From Ruegeria halocynthiae (GTDB lineage Bacteria; Pseudomonadota; Alphaproteobacteria; Rhodobacterales; Rhodobacteraceae), in contig NZ_JQEZ01000005.1 in assembly GCF_000743705.1 (NCBI RefSeq), positions 180,242 through 244,241 of the forward strand: a DNA stretch of 64,000 bases. The letters run 5' to 3'. A model generated the notes under the pieces. The model did no database searches, was not told the DNA's origin, and saw only the letters and a list, made by a program, of their open reading frames with translations. Positions 17,293 to 25,875 of this stretch are shown here, piece after piece. The number at the start of each line of letters is the position of its first letter. Positions within the stretch are counted from its first letter, which is position 1. The translations under genes and the position numbers were made by a program.

Positions 17293-18339
17293 TCAGCAAC
17301 ATCCGCCGGATGTGGCCTCACCCACGGCTTCAAACGGGCTTTCACCACCGCAGCCGTCGAAAATGCCATAGTGGGTCGCGAAATCGCCGATGAACTCGAA
17401 ATGCCGGGCGAAACGCGTATCTTTCAGCATCATCCAAGTGTTGCCACAGACAGGAAACACCTTGCCGGTTTCAATCGCGTGGTGGTCGTCCAACTCGAAC
17501 AGATGCGGGGCATCGGGGATGGTGCCTTTGTAGATGACGGCCTGGCCGTAATCCTCGCAGGCGGGTTCCAGTTCGTGCAGTTTGAACAGACGATAGGTGG
17601 CCGACAGGAATTTGAGCGGCGCGACGCGCTCTTCCAGTACCGGGTTTTCGATGGTCAGCGGGCGGTGGGTCACACGGCGCGGATCACCGAACCCGGCCTT
17701 GCGCGACATCGACAGGAAATCGTTCCAATACAACGCGCCGGACAGGCATTCGCCGTACAGCACCTCATCCTCGGCCATCGCCTGCGGCACACGGCGGTCG
17801 GCATAGACGTCCGAGAAATACATCTCGCCGCCTTCTTTCAGCAACCGATGCGCGCCGCGCAGGACGGCGTCCTTGTCGGTGGCCAGATTGATCACACAGT
17901 TGGATACGATGATATCGAACGAACCCGGTTCAAGGTCCAGCTCATCCAGTTTTTCGATGAAGCCATGGTGGAATTCCACGTTGCTGGCGGCATATCCGAA
18001 TGCATTGGCGTGATAACCCTGATGCGCGCGGGCAACGTCCAGCTGCTCGGGCGTCATGTCGACGCCAACCACACGGCCCTTTTCGCCAACCATCGCCGAC
18101 AGGGCGTAGACATCGCGCCCGGCACCGCAACCCAGATCAAGGATGCTCATCCCTTCCAGATCCAGCGGCGCGATCAGGCCGCAGCCGTAATAGCGGGTCA
18201 GCACCTCATCATGGACTTTGGACAGGATCTTTTTCAGGTGATCCGGCATATCATCCGGCGTGCAGCACGCGTTGGTCTGCAAATCTGCGCTGCTTTGCAG
18301 GACTTCACCATAGTAATTCTGCACCGACTCATGCTTCAT
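17293..18339 (-). CDS. arsM: Arsenite S-adenosylmethionine methyltransferase (ArsM type)
   Basis: 348 aa. SAM-dependent methyltransferase converting arsenite to methylated, partly volatile arsenicals. The SAM motif DLGCGAGRD is at residues 68-76. The As-binding cysteines fit ArsM: a Cys pair at 25-26, Cys148 in SNCVINL and Cys198 in YGECLSG; the 50-residue spacing of the last two is that of characterised ArsM proteins. The C terminus ends in GGCC, seen in many bacterial ArsM. Start chosen at the ATG behind AAGGA. No arsR, arsB or arsC is nearby, which is unusual but not rare for a lone arsM. Confidence 0.93.
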   Translation of the reverse strand: MKHESVQNYYGEVLQSSADLQTNACCTPDDMPDHLKKILSKVHDEVLTRYYGCGLIAPLDLEGMSILDLGCGAGRDVYALSAMVGEKGRVVGVDMTPEQLDVARAHQGYHANAFGYAASNVEFHHGFIEKLDELDLEPGSFDIIVSNCVINLATDKDAVLRGAHRLLKEGGEMYFSDVYADRRVPQAMAEDEVLYGECLSGALYWNDFLSMSRKAGFGDPRRVTHRPLTIENPVLEERVAPLKFLSATYRLFKLHELEPACEDYGQAVIYKGTIPDAPHLFELDDHHAIETGKVFPVCGNTWMMLKDTRFARHFEFIGDFATHYGIFDGCGGESPFEAVGEATSGGCC

Positions 18340-18447
18340 CGCAGCTATCCTTCCTTCAATCTCTGGCTTGCAGCTAATACAGCGCCGCCCGGCACGCAAT
18401 CCGGCAGATTCGTTTTTGACGAAAGCGTGAGGTCTGGAGCGCCCCCA

Positions 18448-19560
18448 TCAGCCCAGCAAATCGAAATCCACACCGGCACGCACCCGCCCGTTCACCTGTA
18501 TTTCTAACCGATGCGCGCCGGGCACCAGCTTGAATGTGGTCGCGTTGCCCTTCAGTTTGTGCTTTTTGCTCAGGTTCAGGGCGCCATTGCGCAACGCGGC
18601 TTGCTTGAGCTTGTGAACCTTGGGTGAGATTTTTCCACCAGGCCGCTGAAAGTGAATGATGTAATCAACCAGGACCGGCTGATCATCCGCCCCGCGCAAA
18701 TCGACGTCAAACGCCAGCACCTCTCCAATCCGGGCCGCGCCGTCTAGCTGGATCGACACGGCAATCTCGGCGTCAGGATCATAGCCCAGCATCTTCATCG
18801 CCCCCGCATGACCGGATTTCACCAACCCGCGCAGGGTATGAGAGGTCATCCAGCGCAGCTCATCAGCGTCCTGTTGCGCGCCACTTTTCCAGCTTTGCAA
18901 CCGGCCCAGCACCAGATCGGGGTCTTTCTTGGTAATGTCGTTCAGATGGTTCGCGACCGAGCGTGTCACGTAACGCGTCTTGTCGAGGTGCAGCCGATCC
19001 AGCAACGGCAGCGGTTCTGTCAGCTCCAACCCGATACCCTGCCCCCAGGGCAGCCGCGGCCGCGTGCCTTCGCTAACCAGACGGCGCACATGATAACTGT
19101 CGTGATCGCACCACGCGCCCATCCGGGTCAGCACCTGATCTGGATAGTGGTTGAGGAATGGCCGAATGGCCCATTCCATCGAAAACCTCTGCGTCAACTC
19201 TGCTAGCACGTCCAGCGCCAGATCGGGGTGATCCAGACCGGTGGCAACGACCCACTCACCCAGCGGCGCAAAGATGAAATCGCCGAAATCATCGTCGGTC
19301 TTGTCCGGGTCCAGCGGCGGCGGCAGTGCGCGCAGCAGAACAGGCGCGATGGCCGGAAGATCTCCGGGTATGGCCTGTTGCAGGCATTCGGCAATCCAGG
19401 CGATCCGCTCTTTCAACTCAAGATCCGGCAGGCGGGACATTACCTGCGCCTCGAACGCCTGCGCGTTGAACGCAGGCTCTGCCGCCGCAAAAAGTCCAGC
19501 CAGGTAGCGGGTCTTTTCCGCGTTGAACAGTTGGTCTTTCAGGGAAAAATTCTGCGCCAT
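18448..19560 (-). CDS. DNA alkylation repair protein, AlkC/AlkD superfamily
   Basis: 370 aa. Alpha-helical HEAT-like repeat protein of the DNA-alkylation repair glycosylase superfamily: MAQNFSLKDQLFNAEKTRYLAGLFA at the start and MEWAIRPFLNHYPDQVLTRMGAWCDHDSYHVRRLVSEG near 125-165, the last part (HVRRLVSEGTRPRLPW) being characteristic of AlkC. The C-terminal ~100 residues form a beta-rich, Ig-like extension also known from AlkC. Such enzymes excise positively charged N3-alkylated bases. Start at the ATG just after the stop of the upstream SDR gene (3 bases), so it is in that operon. Confidence 0.9.
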   Translation of the reverse strand: MAQNFSLKDQLFNAEKTRYLAGLFAAAEPAFNAQAFEAQVMSRLPDLELKERIAWIAECLQQAIPGDLPAIAPVLLRALPPPLDPDKTDDDFGDFIFAPLGEWVVATGLDHPDLALDVLAELTQRFSMEWAIRPFLNHYPDQVLTRMGAWCDHDSYHVRRLVSEGTRPRLPWGQGIGLELTEPLPLLDRLHLDKTRYVTRSVANHLNDITKKDPDLVLGRLQSWKSGAQQDADELRWMTSHTLRGLVKSGHAGAMKMLGYDPDAEIAVSIQLDGAARIGEVLAFDVDLRGADDQPVLVDYIIHFQRPGGKISPKVHKLKQAALRNGALNLSKKHKLKGNATTFKLVPGAHRLEIQVNGRVRAGVDFDLLG

Positions 19561-19562
19561 CG

Positions 19563-20342
19563 TCACATCGTCAAATTGGTGCCGCCACCGTCCAGCAGGA
19601 TATTCTGCCCAACGATGAATCCCGCATGTTGCGAGCATAAAAACGCGCAGGCCGCGCCGAATTCCTGCCGCGTGCCATAGCGACGCGCCGGGATCGTGGC
19701 GGCACGCTCGGCGCGGGCCTCGTCCATCGAAATCCCCTTTTGCGCAGACACACCGCCATCCAGCGCATTCGCGCGATCAGTCGCGTGAATACCTGGCAAC
19801 AGGTTGTTGATCGTCACCCCTTGCGGGGCAACCTGCCGCGCGGTTCCGGCCACATAGCCGGTCAACCCGGTGCGCGCGGCGTTGGACAGGCCCAGCACAG
19901 CAATCGGCGCACGCACAGATTGCGAGGTGATGTTCACCACCCTCCCCCAGCCGCTTTCCATCATCCCCGGCAACAGCGCCTTCATGAAGGCAATCGGCGT
20001 CAGCATATTGGCGTCCAGCGCCTTGATGAAATCGTCCCGTTCCCAGTCCGACCACAACCCGGGCGGTGGACCACCTGCATTTGTCACAAGGATATCAACG
20101 CCTTGCGCAGCTTCGATCACCTGCGCCTGCCCTTCGGTCGAGGTCACGTCACAGGCCACCGTCTGAACATCTACGCCATGTTCGGCCCGCAAACGCGCGG
20201 CCTCAGCCTCCAACGCCTCGGCCCCGCGCGCATTCATCACCAGATCAACACCAGCCGCCGCCAGAGCCTCGGCGCAGCCAAGGCCCAGACCCTTGCTGCT
20301 GGCGCAAACCAGCGCGCGTTTTCCGCGAATTCCAAGATCCAT
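19563..20342 (-). CDS. SDR family protein lacking the usual Tyr-Lys catalytic pair
   Basis: 259 aa. The N-terminal nucleotide-binding motif reads ASSKGLGLGCA (family form SSKGLG) and the NAGG strand motif is NAGGPP. The serine strand NITSQSV is present, but where Y-x-x-x-K is expected the sequence is GLSNAARTGLTGYVAG, so both Tyr and Lys are missing. Proteins with LSNxxRxGLTGFVAGLAR occur widely as '3-oxoacyl-ACP reductase-like' SDRs; their reaction is not known to me. The C-terminal QNILLDGGGTNLTM is typical. Middle gene of an apparent NTF2-like/SDR/AlkC operon. Confidence 0.88.
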   Translation of the reverse strand: MDLGIRGKRALVCASSKGLGLGCAEALAAAGVDLVMNARGAEALEAEAARLRAEHGVDVQTVACDVTSTEGQAQVIEAAQGVDILVTNAGGPPPGLWSDWERDDFIKALDANMLTPIAFMKALLPGMMESGWGRVVNITSQSVRAPIAVLGLSNAARTGLTGYVAGTARQVAPQGVTINNLLPGIHATDRANALDGGVSAQKGISMDEARAERAATIPARRYGTRQEFGAACAFLCSQHAGFIVGQNILLDGGGTNLTM

Positions 20343-20412
20343 TCTGATCCTCCCTATCCTTGCCTCACATCTAGCACCGGCCCGGCAAGGAAGACCAGAA
20401 ACGGATCAGGGA

Positions 20413-20778
20413 TCAGTAGAAGAATTCCTCGCGCACGATTTTGCCGTCGGCGACGTGATAGATCGCAACCTCGCGCATATCAAAACTCTCGCCGCTTTCC
20501 TTAACCTTGCCTTGCACTTCGAAAATCACGGCAAAGCGATCTTCGCCATGCAGGAACGGATCGCTGACCGACGCGCCTGATACCTCATGCGCGCCCTCCC
20601 ACCATTCGTGCTTGCCTCGGATCGCGTCGCGGCCGTGGGCTTCGCGCCCCATCGTGCCACTTGCGTCAACCGCTTCGACCGAAACGGCATCCGCCGCATA
20701 TAGCTTATCCAGATTGGCCTTGGCCCGGTTTTCCCGACAACCCGCCACCAGTTCTTCGGCGATTCCTTTCAAATCCAT
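20413..20778 (-). CDS. NTF2-like (SnoaL) domain protein
   Basis: 121 aa, a single NTF2-like cone fold: a helix with LYAADAVSVEA, then GREAHGRDAIRGKHEWWEG, and strands ending VADGKIVREEFFY. This is the usual SnoaL/NTF2 pattern of small proteins binding hydrophobic ligands or acting as isomerases. The GKHEWWEG segment recurs in a conserved proteobacterial subgroup. Function unknown. First gene of the minus-strand NTF2-like/SDR/AlkC group, with a 70-base gap to the SDR, and a GTTC-N7-GTTC box 19 bases in front of its ATG. Confidence 0.85.
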   Translation of the reverse strand: MDLKGIAEELVAGCRENRAKANLDKLYAADAVSVEAVDASGTMGREAHGRDAIRGKHEWWEGAHEVSGASVSDPFLHGEDRFAVIFEVQGKVKESGESFDMREVAIYHVADGKIVREEFFY

Positions 20779-20796
20779 TGATCCACTCCATCATTT

Positions 20797-20811
20797 GTTC
20801 ACTATATGTTC
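20797..20811. promoter_or_regulatory. Candidate LexA (SOS) box GTTC-N7-GTTC
   Basis: GTTCACTATATGTTC matches the alphaproteobacterial LexA consensus GTTCN7GTTC exactly, with an AT-rich spacer. It lies between the NTF2-like gene (19 bases from its ATG) and prfC (77 bases from its ATG). Chance occurrence somewhere in 64 kb is not negligible, so it is a candidate only. Confidence 0.55.
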
Positions 20812-20887
20812 TTTTTGCCAGAACCATCTGATTCGAACCAGCCCCAATGTCTTGCCTCGGCAGGTTTCCCCGCCTATACGCGCCATC

Positions 20888-22495
20888 ATGCTTGATACCG
20901 CCTCGAACCAACCCGTATTGCCGCCCGAGATCGCCCGGCGCCGGACATTCGCCATCATCTCGCACCCCGATGCGGGCAAGACGACGCTGACTGAAAAGTT
21001 CCTGCTGTATGGAGGTGCTATCCAGATGGCCGGTCAGGTGCGCGCCAAGGGTGAGGCGCGTCGCACGCGGTCGGACTTCATGCAGATGGAAAAGGATCGG
21101 GGTATCTCGGTCTCGGCCTCGGCGATGTCGTTCGACTATCGGGAATTCCGGTTCAATCTGGTGGATACGCCCGGTCACTCGGATTTCTCCGAGGACACCT
21201 ATCGCACGCTGACGGCGGTGGATGCGGCGGTGATGGTGATCGACGGCGCGAAAGGTGTGGAAAGCCAGACCCAGAAACTGTTCGAGGTCTGCCGCCTGCG
21301 CGATCTGCCGATCCTGACCTTCTGTAACAAGATGGACCGCGAAAGCCGCGATACGTTCGAGATCATCGACGAAATTCAGGAAATGCTGGCCATTGACGTC
21401 ACCCCCGCCGCATGGCCCATCGGCGTGGGCCGGGACTTCATCGGCTGCTATGACATGCTGCGTGACCGGTTGGAACTGATGGACCGCGCCGACCGCAACA
21501 AGGTGGCCGAAAGCATTCAGATCAACGGACTGGACGATCCCAAACTGGCTGAACACGTGCCCGAGCATCTGCTGGACAAGTTGCTGGAAGAGGTCGAGAT
21601 GGCGCGCGAGCTGCTGCCCAAGCTTGACCCGCAAGCGGTGTTGGAGGGGCATATGACCCCGATCTGGTTCGGCTCGGCCATCAATTCGTTCGGTGTGAAG
21701 GAACTGATGGAGGGCATCGGGGCCTACGGCCCGCAGCCGCAGATTCAATCCGCCGAACCGCGTCAGATCGCACCCGAGGAAAAGAAGGTCGCAGGTTTTG
21801 TCTTCAAGGTGCAGGCCAATATGGACCCCAAGCACCGCGACCGGGTGGCCTTTGTCCGCATGGCCTCGGGCCATTTCAAGCGTGGCATGAAGCTGACCCA
21901 TGTGCGCACCAAGAAACCAATGGCCATCTCGAACCCGGTGTTGTTTCTGGCATCCGACCGGGAATTGGCCGAAGAGGCCTGGGCCGGCGATATCATCGGT
22001 ATCCCCAACCACGGCCAACTGCGCATAGGCGACACATTAACCGAGGGTGAGGCGATCCGTGTCAAAGGCATCCCTTCATTCGCGCCGGAATTGCTGCAAA
22101 CCGTCCGCGCGGGCGACCCGATGAAGGCCAAGCATCTGGAAAAGGCCCTGATGCAATTCGCCGAAGAAGGCGCGGCCAAGGTGTTCAAACCCTCGATCGG
22201 TTCGGGTTTTATCGTGGGCGTCGTCGGCGCGCTGCAGTTCGAAGTTTTGGCCAGCCGGATTGAGATGGAATACGGCCTGCCCGTGCGATTTGACGTGTCT
22301 CAGTTCACCTCGGCCCGGTGGGTCAGCGGTGACAAACCCGAGGTCGACAAATTCGTAAACGCCAACAAGCAGCACATCGCCCATGACCATGATGGCGACA
22401 TTGTCTATCTGACCCGCCTGCAATGGGACATCGACCGGGTCGAGCGTGACTATCCGGCGCTGAACCTGACGGCGACCAAAGAGATGATGGTGTAA
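20888..22495 (+). CDS. prfC: Peptide chain release factor 3
   Basis: 535 aa translational GTPase that recycles RF1/RF2 from the ribosome. G1 motif SHPDAGKTTLTEKFLL near residue 24, switch II region VDTPGHSDFSEDTYRTL near 90 and NKMDRES near 146 identify RF3 rather than EF-G. The ATG giving MLDTASNQPVLPPEIARRR was chosen; a long upstream in-frame extension has no homology features and covers the promoter. The C-terminal domains II and III are intact (GALQFEVLASRIEMEYGLP near 445). Divergent from the NTF2-like gene. Confidence 0.97.
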   Translation: MLDTASNQPVLPPEIARRRTFAIISHPDAGKTTLTEKFLLYGGAIQMAGQVRAKGEARRTRSDFMQMEKDRGISVSASAMSFDYREFRFNLVDTPGHSDFSEDTYRTLTAVDAAVMVIDGAKGVESQTQKLFEVCRLRDLPILTFCNKMDRESRDTFEIIDEIQEMLAIDVTPAAWPIGVGRDFIGCYDMLRDRLELMDRADRNKVAESIQINGLDDPKLAEHVPEHLLDKLLEEVEMARELLPKLDPQAVLEGHMTPIWFGSAINSFGVKELMEGIGAYGPQPQIQSAEPRQIAPEEKKVAGFVFKVQANMDPKHRDRVAFVRMASGHFKRGMKLTHVRTKKPMAISNPVLFLASDRELAEEAWAGDIIGIPNHGQLRIGDTLTEGEAIRVKGIPSFAPELLQTVRAGDPMKAKHLEKALMQFAEEGAAKVFKPSIGSGFIVGVVGALQFEVLASRIEMEYGLPVRFDVSQFTSARWVSGDKPEVDKFVNANKQHIAHDHDGDIVYLTRLQWDIDRVERDYPALNLTATKEMMV

Positions 22496-22542
22496 CCCGG
22501 CAATGTAAGGCGGCCACAGATCACCAAGGGGACAGACGCGCG

Positions 22543-23304
22543 ATGGATATCGACAAGGAAAACTATCCCGGTGGTTTCTACGCGCTGATGCGTCATCTGG
22601 AACGAAAAGAAGTGCCCTATCTGGATTCGCATCTGGCCCTACCCGGGGCGGATGTCGATCTGGACGACCTGTCACAAGCCCGGGTCAATGCCCCCGACCC
22701 AGAGGCGGTTTTCGAAAACCGCCGGGATGCCCGCAGAAAGCTGCACGACTTGCAGCTGGAACTGGCCGGGTCGACGCAATTGCATCTGGTGCACGCGCTG
22801 TGCATTGCGCTCTTGCGCCGCCGCCCTGCCCCGCCCGAGGCCCGCGCCCTGTTCTTTCGGATGTGGAAAGAGAAAGGGGCGGAACTGGCGCAGGATCTGC
22901 CGGTGCGCTGGCTGATCTCAAGCGCCACGACATTCGCCGATCACGGAGAGACGATGGACCAGCGCCTTGGTGGGCAAGGTCTTTCTATGCTGTTTGATCT
23001 GATCAAATTGCACGACAGCGAACGGCGCATTTCCCTGCAACCCAACGATCAGGGTTTCCGGGCGCAAGGCAACAAACACTCGGATGTGCCTTTGGCCTTC
23101 GATATGGGCGGATATTCATTGCCGAGCGGCGATCTGGATCGCAACATGCTGGCGCGCCTGTGGCGCTATGCCGAGAACGACCCGGTGCTGCGCCCTCTGG
23201 GTGTTCGCATGTTGAAAATGGTGATGTACGACCGGCGCAGCATCTTCGGGCGGATTCAGAAGTACAAGGGGCGGCAAAGTATTATGGATTACCTGCCCGA
23301 GTGA
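22543..23304 (+). CDS. Conserved hypothetical protein
   Basis: 253 aa; no family recognised. Begins MDIDKENYPGGFYALMRHL and is mostly helical, with a charged middle (AVFENRRDARRKLHDLQLEL) and FFRMWKEKGAELAQDLPVRWLISSATTFADHG, then a C-terminal VLRPLGVRMLKMVMYDRRS. No signal peptide or membrane segment. Codon use matches its neighbours, so it is likely a native roseobacter gene. It follows prfC after 47 bases and may share its transcript. Confidence 0.78.
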   Translation: MDIDKENYPGGFYALMRHLERKEVPYLDSHLALPGADVDLDDLSQARVNAPDPEAVFENRRDARRKLHDLQLELAGSTQLHLVHALCIALLRRRPAPPEARALFFRMWKEKGAELAQDLPVRWLISSATTFADHGETMDQRLGGQGLSMLFDLIKLHDSERRISLQPNDQGFRAQGNKHSDVPLAFDMGGYSLPSGDLDRNMLARLWRYAENDPVLRPLGVRMLKMVMYDRRSIFGRIQKYKGRQSIMDYLPE

Positions 23305-23557
23305 TCATCTGAACCGCAGATTTACGGCCGATCCGCCGACACCTGCCGAATTCGGGGTGGAAAGCTCAGAAACACTGCACCGGAAGTCCCTGAATTGTTG
23401 CGGAAAATCTCCACTACGCACCGGCGCCGTTGCGTTAATTTGTCTTCATTTGACCCTGACCGACGATTTTGTTATGTCCCCGTCCAAGCCGAATTTGCGC
23501 AATGATGCGTATGGCCATCCGGGCCCGGCATTCCTCTGACGCGCGGGCTAGGTCTAG

Positions 23558-23576
23558 TGTCCGCATGAACCGGACA
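23558..23576 (+). promoter_or_regulatory. Small hairpin over the helicase ribosome-binding region
   Basis: TGTCCG and CGGACA pair around a seven-base loop, ending three bases before the ATG at 23580. There is no other clear Shine-Dalgarno, so the hairpin would sequester the weak GGA. Confidence 0.35.
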
Positions 23577-23579
23577 TAC

Positions 23580-24956
23580 ATGACAAAATTCAACGAACTG
23601 AACCTGAACCCGAAGGTCCTCAAAGCAATTGAGGAAGCCGGATACGAATCCCCCACACCGATCCAGGAAGGTGCGATTCCCGCGGCCCTTGAAGGGCGCG
23701 ACGTATTGGGGATTGCCCAGACCGGCACCGGCAAGACTGCCAGCTTTACGCTGCCGATGATCACGCTTCTGGCCCGTGGCCGCGCACGTGCGCGGATGCC
23801 GCGTTCGCTTGTGCTGTGCCCGACGCGCGAACTGGCCGCCCAGGTGGCCGAGAACTTTGATACCTATGCAAAACACCTGAAGTTGACCAAGGCGCTGTTG
23901 ATCGGCGGTGTCAGCTTTAAGGAACAAGATGCCCTGATCGACCGGGGCGTTGACGTTCTGATCGCCACCCCGGGCCGTCTGCTGGACCATTTTGAGCGCG
24001 GCAAGCTGTTGCTGACCGGCGTACAGATCATGGTCGTGGACGAAGCCGACCGGATGCTGGATATGGGCTTTATCCCCGATATCGAACGCATCTTCTCGTT
24101 GACGCCGTTTACCCGTCAGACCCTGTTCTTCTCGGCCACCATGGCGTCCGAGATTGAGCGCATCACCGACACGTTCCTGTCCGCCCCCGCCCGGGTCGAG
24201 GTTGCGCGCCAGGCGACTGCGTCCGAGACCATCGAACAGGGCGTTGTCATGTTCAAAGGCGGCCGCCGCGATCGCGAGGCCAGCCAGAAACGCAATGTCC
24301 TACGCGCGTTGATTGATTCAGAGGGCGAAAAATGCACCAACGCGATCATCTTCTGTAACCGCAAGACCGACGTGGATATCTGCGCGAAATCGCTGAAGAA
24401 ATACGGCTATGATGCCGCGGCTATCCATGGCGATCTGGATCAGTCACAGCGCATGAAAACGCTGGACGGGTTCCGCGACGGTTCCTTGCGGCTGCTGGTC
24501 GCGTCAGATGTGGCAGCGCGCGGGCTGGATGTGCCTTCGGTCAGCCATGTGTTCAATTTCGATGTCCCCGGCCACCCCGAGGATTATGTGCACCGCATCG
24601 GCCGTACGGGCCGCGCCGGGCGCGAGGGCAAGGCCATCACGATCTGTTCGGGTCGCGATGAAAAAGCCCTGGATGCGATCGAAAAGCTGATCCAGAAGGA
24701 AATCCCCCGGATCGACAACCCGATCAAGGATGAACCCAAGACCGAGGCACCGAAACCCGAAAGGAAATCACGGGAATCGGAAGTCAAAAAGAGCGAACCC
24801 AAAGAGGCCAGAGAGCCCCGGAAAAGTGATCGCAAGAAAGACAACGAGCCCAGAGGCCGCGGTCGCCGCGACAACAACGGGCCCGCTGTGGTGGGCATGG
24901 GTGATCACCTGCCCAGCTTCATCGCTCTCAGCTTTGATGAACGCCGCACGGGTTAG
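23580..24956 (+). CDS. rhlE: DEAD-box RNA helicase (RhlE type)
   Basis: 458 aa. All DEAD-box motifs are present in order: Q motif TPIQEGAIP near 25, motif I AQTGTGKT near 49, PTRELA near 87, VDEADRMLDMGF (DEAD) near 150-160, SAT near 190, and HRIGRTGRAGREG near 338. The C-terminal ~80 residues are a low-complexity Lys/Glu/Arg tail, typical of RhlE proteins that remodel rRNA or mRNA. Start chosen at MTKFNELNLNPKVL; MNRTYMTKF five codons earlier is an alternative. The gene overlaps the convergent EamA gene by four bases. Confidence 0.92.
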   Translation: MTKFNELNLNPKVLKAIEEAGYESPTPIQEGAIPAALEGRDVLGIAQTGTGKTASFTLPMITLLARGRARARMPRSLVLCPTRELAAQVAENFDTYAKHLKLTKALLIGGVSFKEQDALIDRGVDVLIATPGRLLDHFERGKLLLTGVQIMVVDEADRMLDMGFIPDIERIFSLTPFTRQTLFFSATMASEIERITDTFLSAPARVEVARQATASETIEQGVVMFKGGRRDREASQKRNVLRALIDSEGEKCTNAIIFCNRKTDVDICAKSLKKYGYDAAAIHGDLDQSQRMKTLDGFRDGSLRLLVASDVAARGLDVPSVSHVFNFDVPGHPEDYVHRIGRTGRAGREGKAITICSGRDEKALDAIEKLIQKEIPRIDNPIKDEPKTEAPKPERKSRESEVKKSEPKEAREPRKSDRKKDNEPRGRGRRDNNGPAVVGMGDHLPSFIALSFDERRTG

Positions 24957-25855
24957 ATTGTCAGCACCAGCGCCAGAATTGAGGCGCCAAGCAAAGTCAT
25001 CCCGGCGATCTCACGCCGGGTGATGGTTTCCCGAAAGAACAGGATCGACGCAAACAGGCTGAGGATCAGCTCTACCTGCCCCAGCGCTTTGACATAGGCC
25101 GCGTTCTGCAATGTGAACGCAAAAAACCAGCAGAACGATCCACACAAGCTGGTCAGACCAACAAAAACTCCGGTTCTGCGGGTGTCCCATACGGCGCGCA
25201 GTTCGGCCCGGTCGCGCCACAGCAACCACAACCCCATGCTAAGAAACTGGAACGTCACCACCACGGCCAGCGTGACCAGCGCGCGGAACCAGGCATCAAT
25301 TTCGCCCAACTCCAACGAGGCCCCGCGATAACTGACCGAGGAAAAGGCGAATAAAACCCCCGATCCCAGTCCCAGCCGCGACGCGCGGTTCGTCAGATGT
25401 TTCCACCAAGCCCCTTCGCCTCCGGGCGATTTGGACAGCAACAGCACCGCCAGTAACCCCAGAAAAATCGCCGCCAGCGCACCGCTTGATATCTGGTCGC
25501 CCAGAACCAGAAAGCCGACAATGGCGGTCTGGATCACTTCGGTCTTTTTGAACGTGATCCCAACCGCAAAATTGCGCTGTTTGAACAAAGCGACTACGCA
25601 GATCGTGGCCAGAATTTGCGCCGTTCCCCCGATGACCGCGAACAGCCAGAACCACCCGGTAAAAGGTGGCAGGCTGAACCCGGTTGCCTTGAGCGCCATA
25701 AACAGCCCGATTACCGCCAGCGGCATCGAATAGGCGAACCGGGCAAAGGTCGCCCCGGCCGCAGACAGCTTTACGCTGCTTAGTGATTTTTGCAGCATGA
25801 ACCGCACGGTCTGAAACGTGGCGGCGGCGATGGTGACGGGAATCCAAAGGCTCAT
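24953..25855 (-). CDS. EamA/DMT family transporter
   Basis: 300 aa, about ten hydrophobic helices in two halves of five, the drug/metabolite transporter layout (two EamA domains). MSLWIPVTIAAATFQTVRFML starts the first helix; KRNFAVGITFKKTEVIQTAIVGFLVLGD near 90-117 closes the first repeat and FRETITRREIAGMTLLGASIL the second. Substrate unknown; members export amino acids, nucleotides or metabolites. It is separate from the desaturase (20-base gap, same strand), with which it could be co-transcribed. Confidence 0.87.
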   Translation of the reverse strand: MSLWIPVTIAAATFQTVRFMLQKSLSSVKLSAAGATFARFAYSMPLAVIGLFMALKATGFSLPPFTGWFWLFAVIGGTAQILATICVVALFKQRNFAVGITFKKTEVIQTAIVGFLVLGDQISSGALAAIFLGLLAVLLLSKSPGGEGAWWKHLTNRASRLGLGSGVLFAFSSVSYRGASLELGEIDAWFRALVTLAVVVTFQFLSMGLWLLWRDRAELRAVWDTRRTGVFVGLTSLCGSFCWFFAFTLQNAAYVKALGQVELILSLFASILFFRETITRREIAGMTLLGASILALVLTI

Positions 25856-25875
25856 GCGTCAGTTGTGTCGGGATT

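Noticed and set aside
17197..18507. 436-codon plus-strand frame over arsM
   Set aside because: Antisense shadow of a clear ArsM gene with its cysteines in place.
20705..22018. 437-codon minus-strand frame opposite prfC
   Set aside because: Shadow of prfC; it also runs into the NTF2-like gene and the candidate LexA box.
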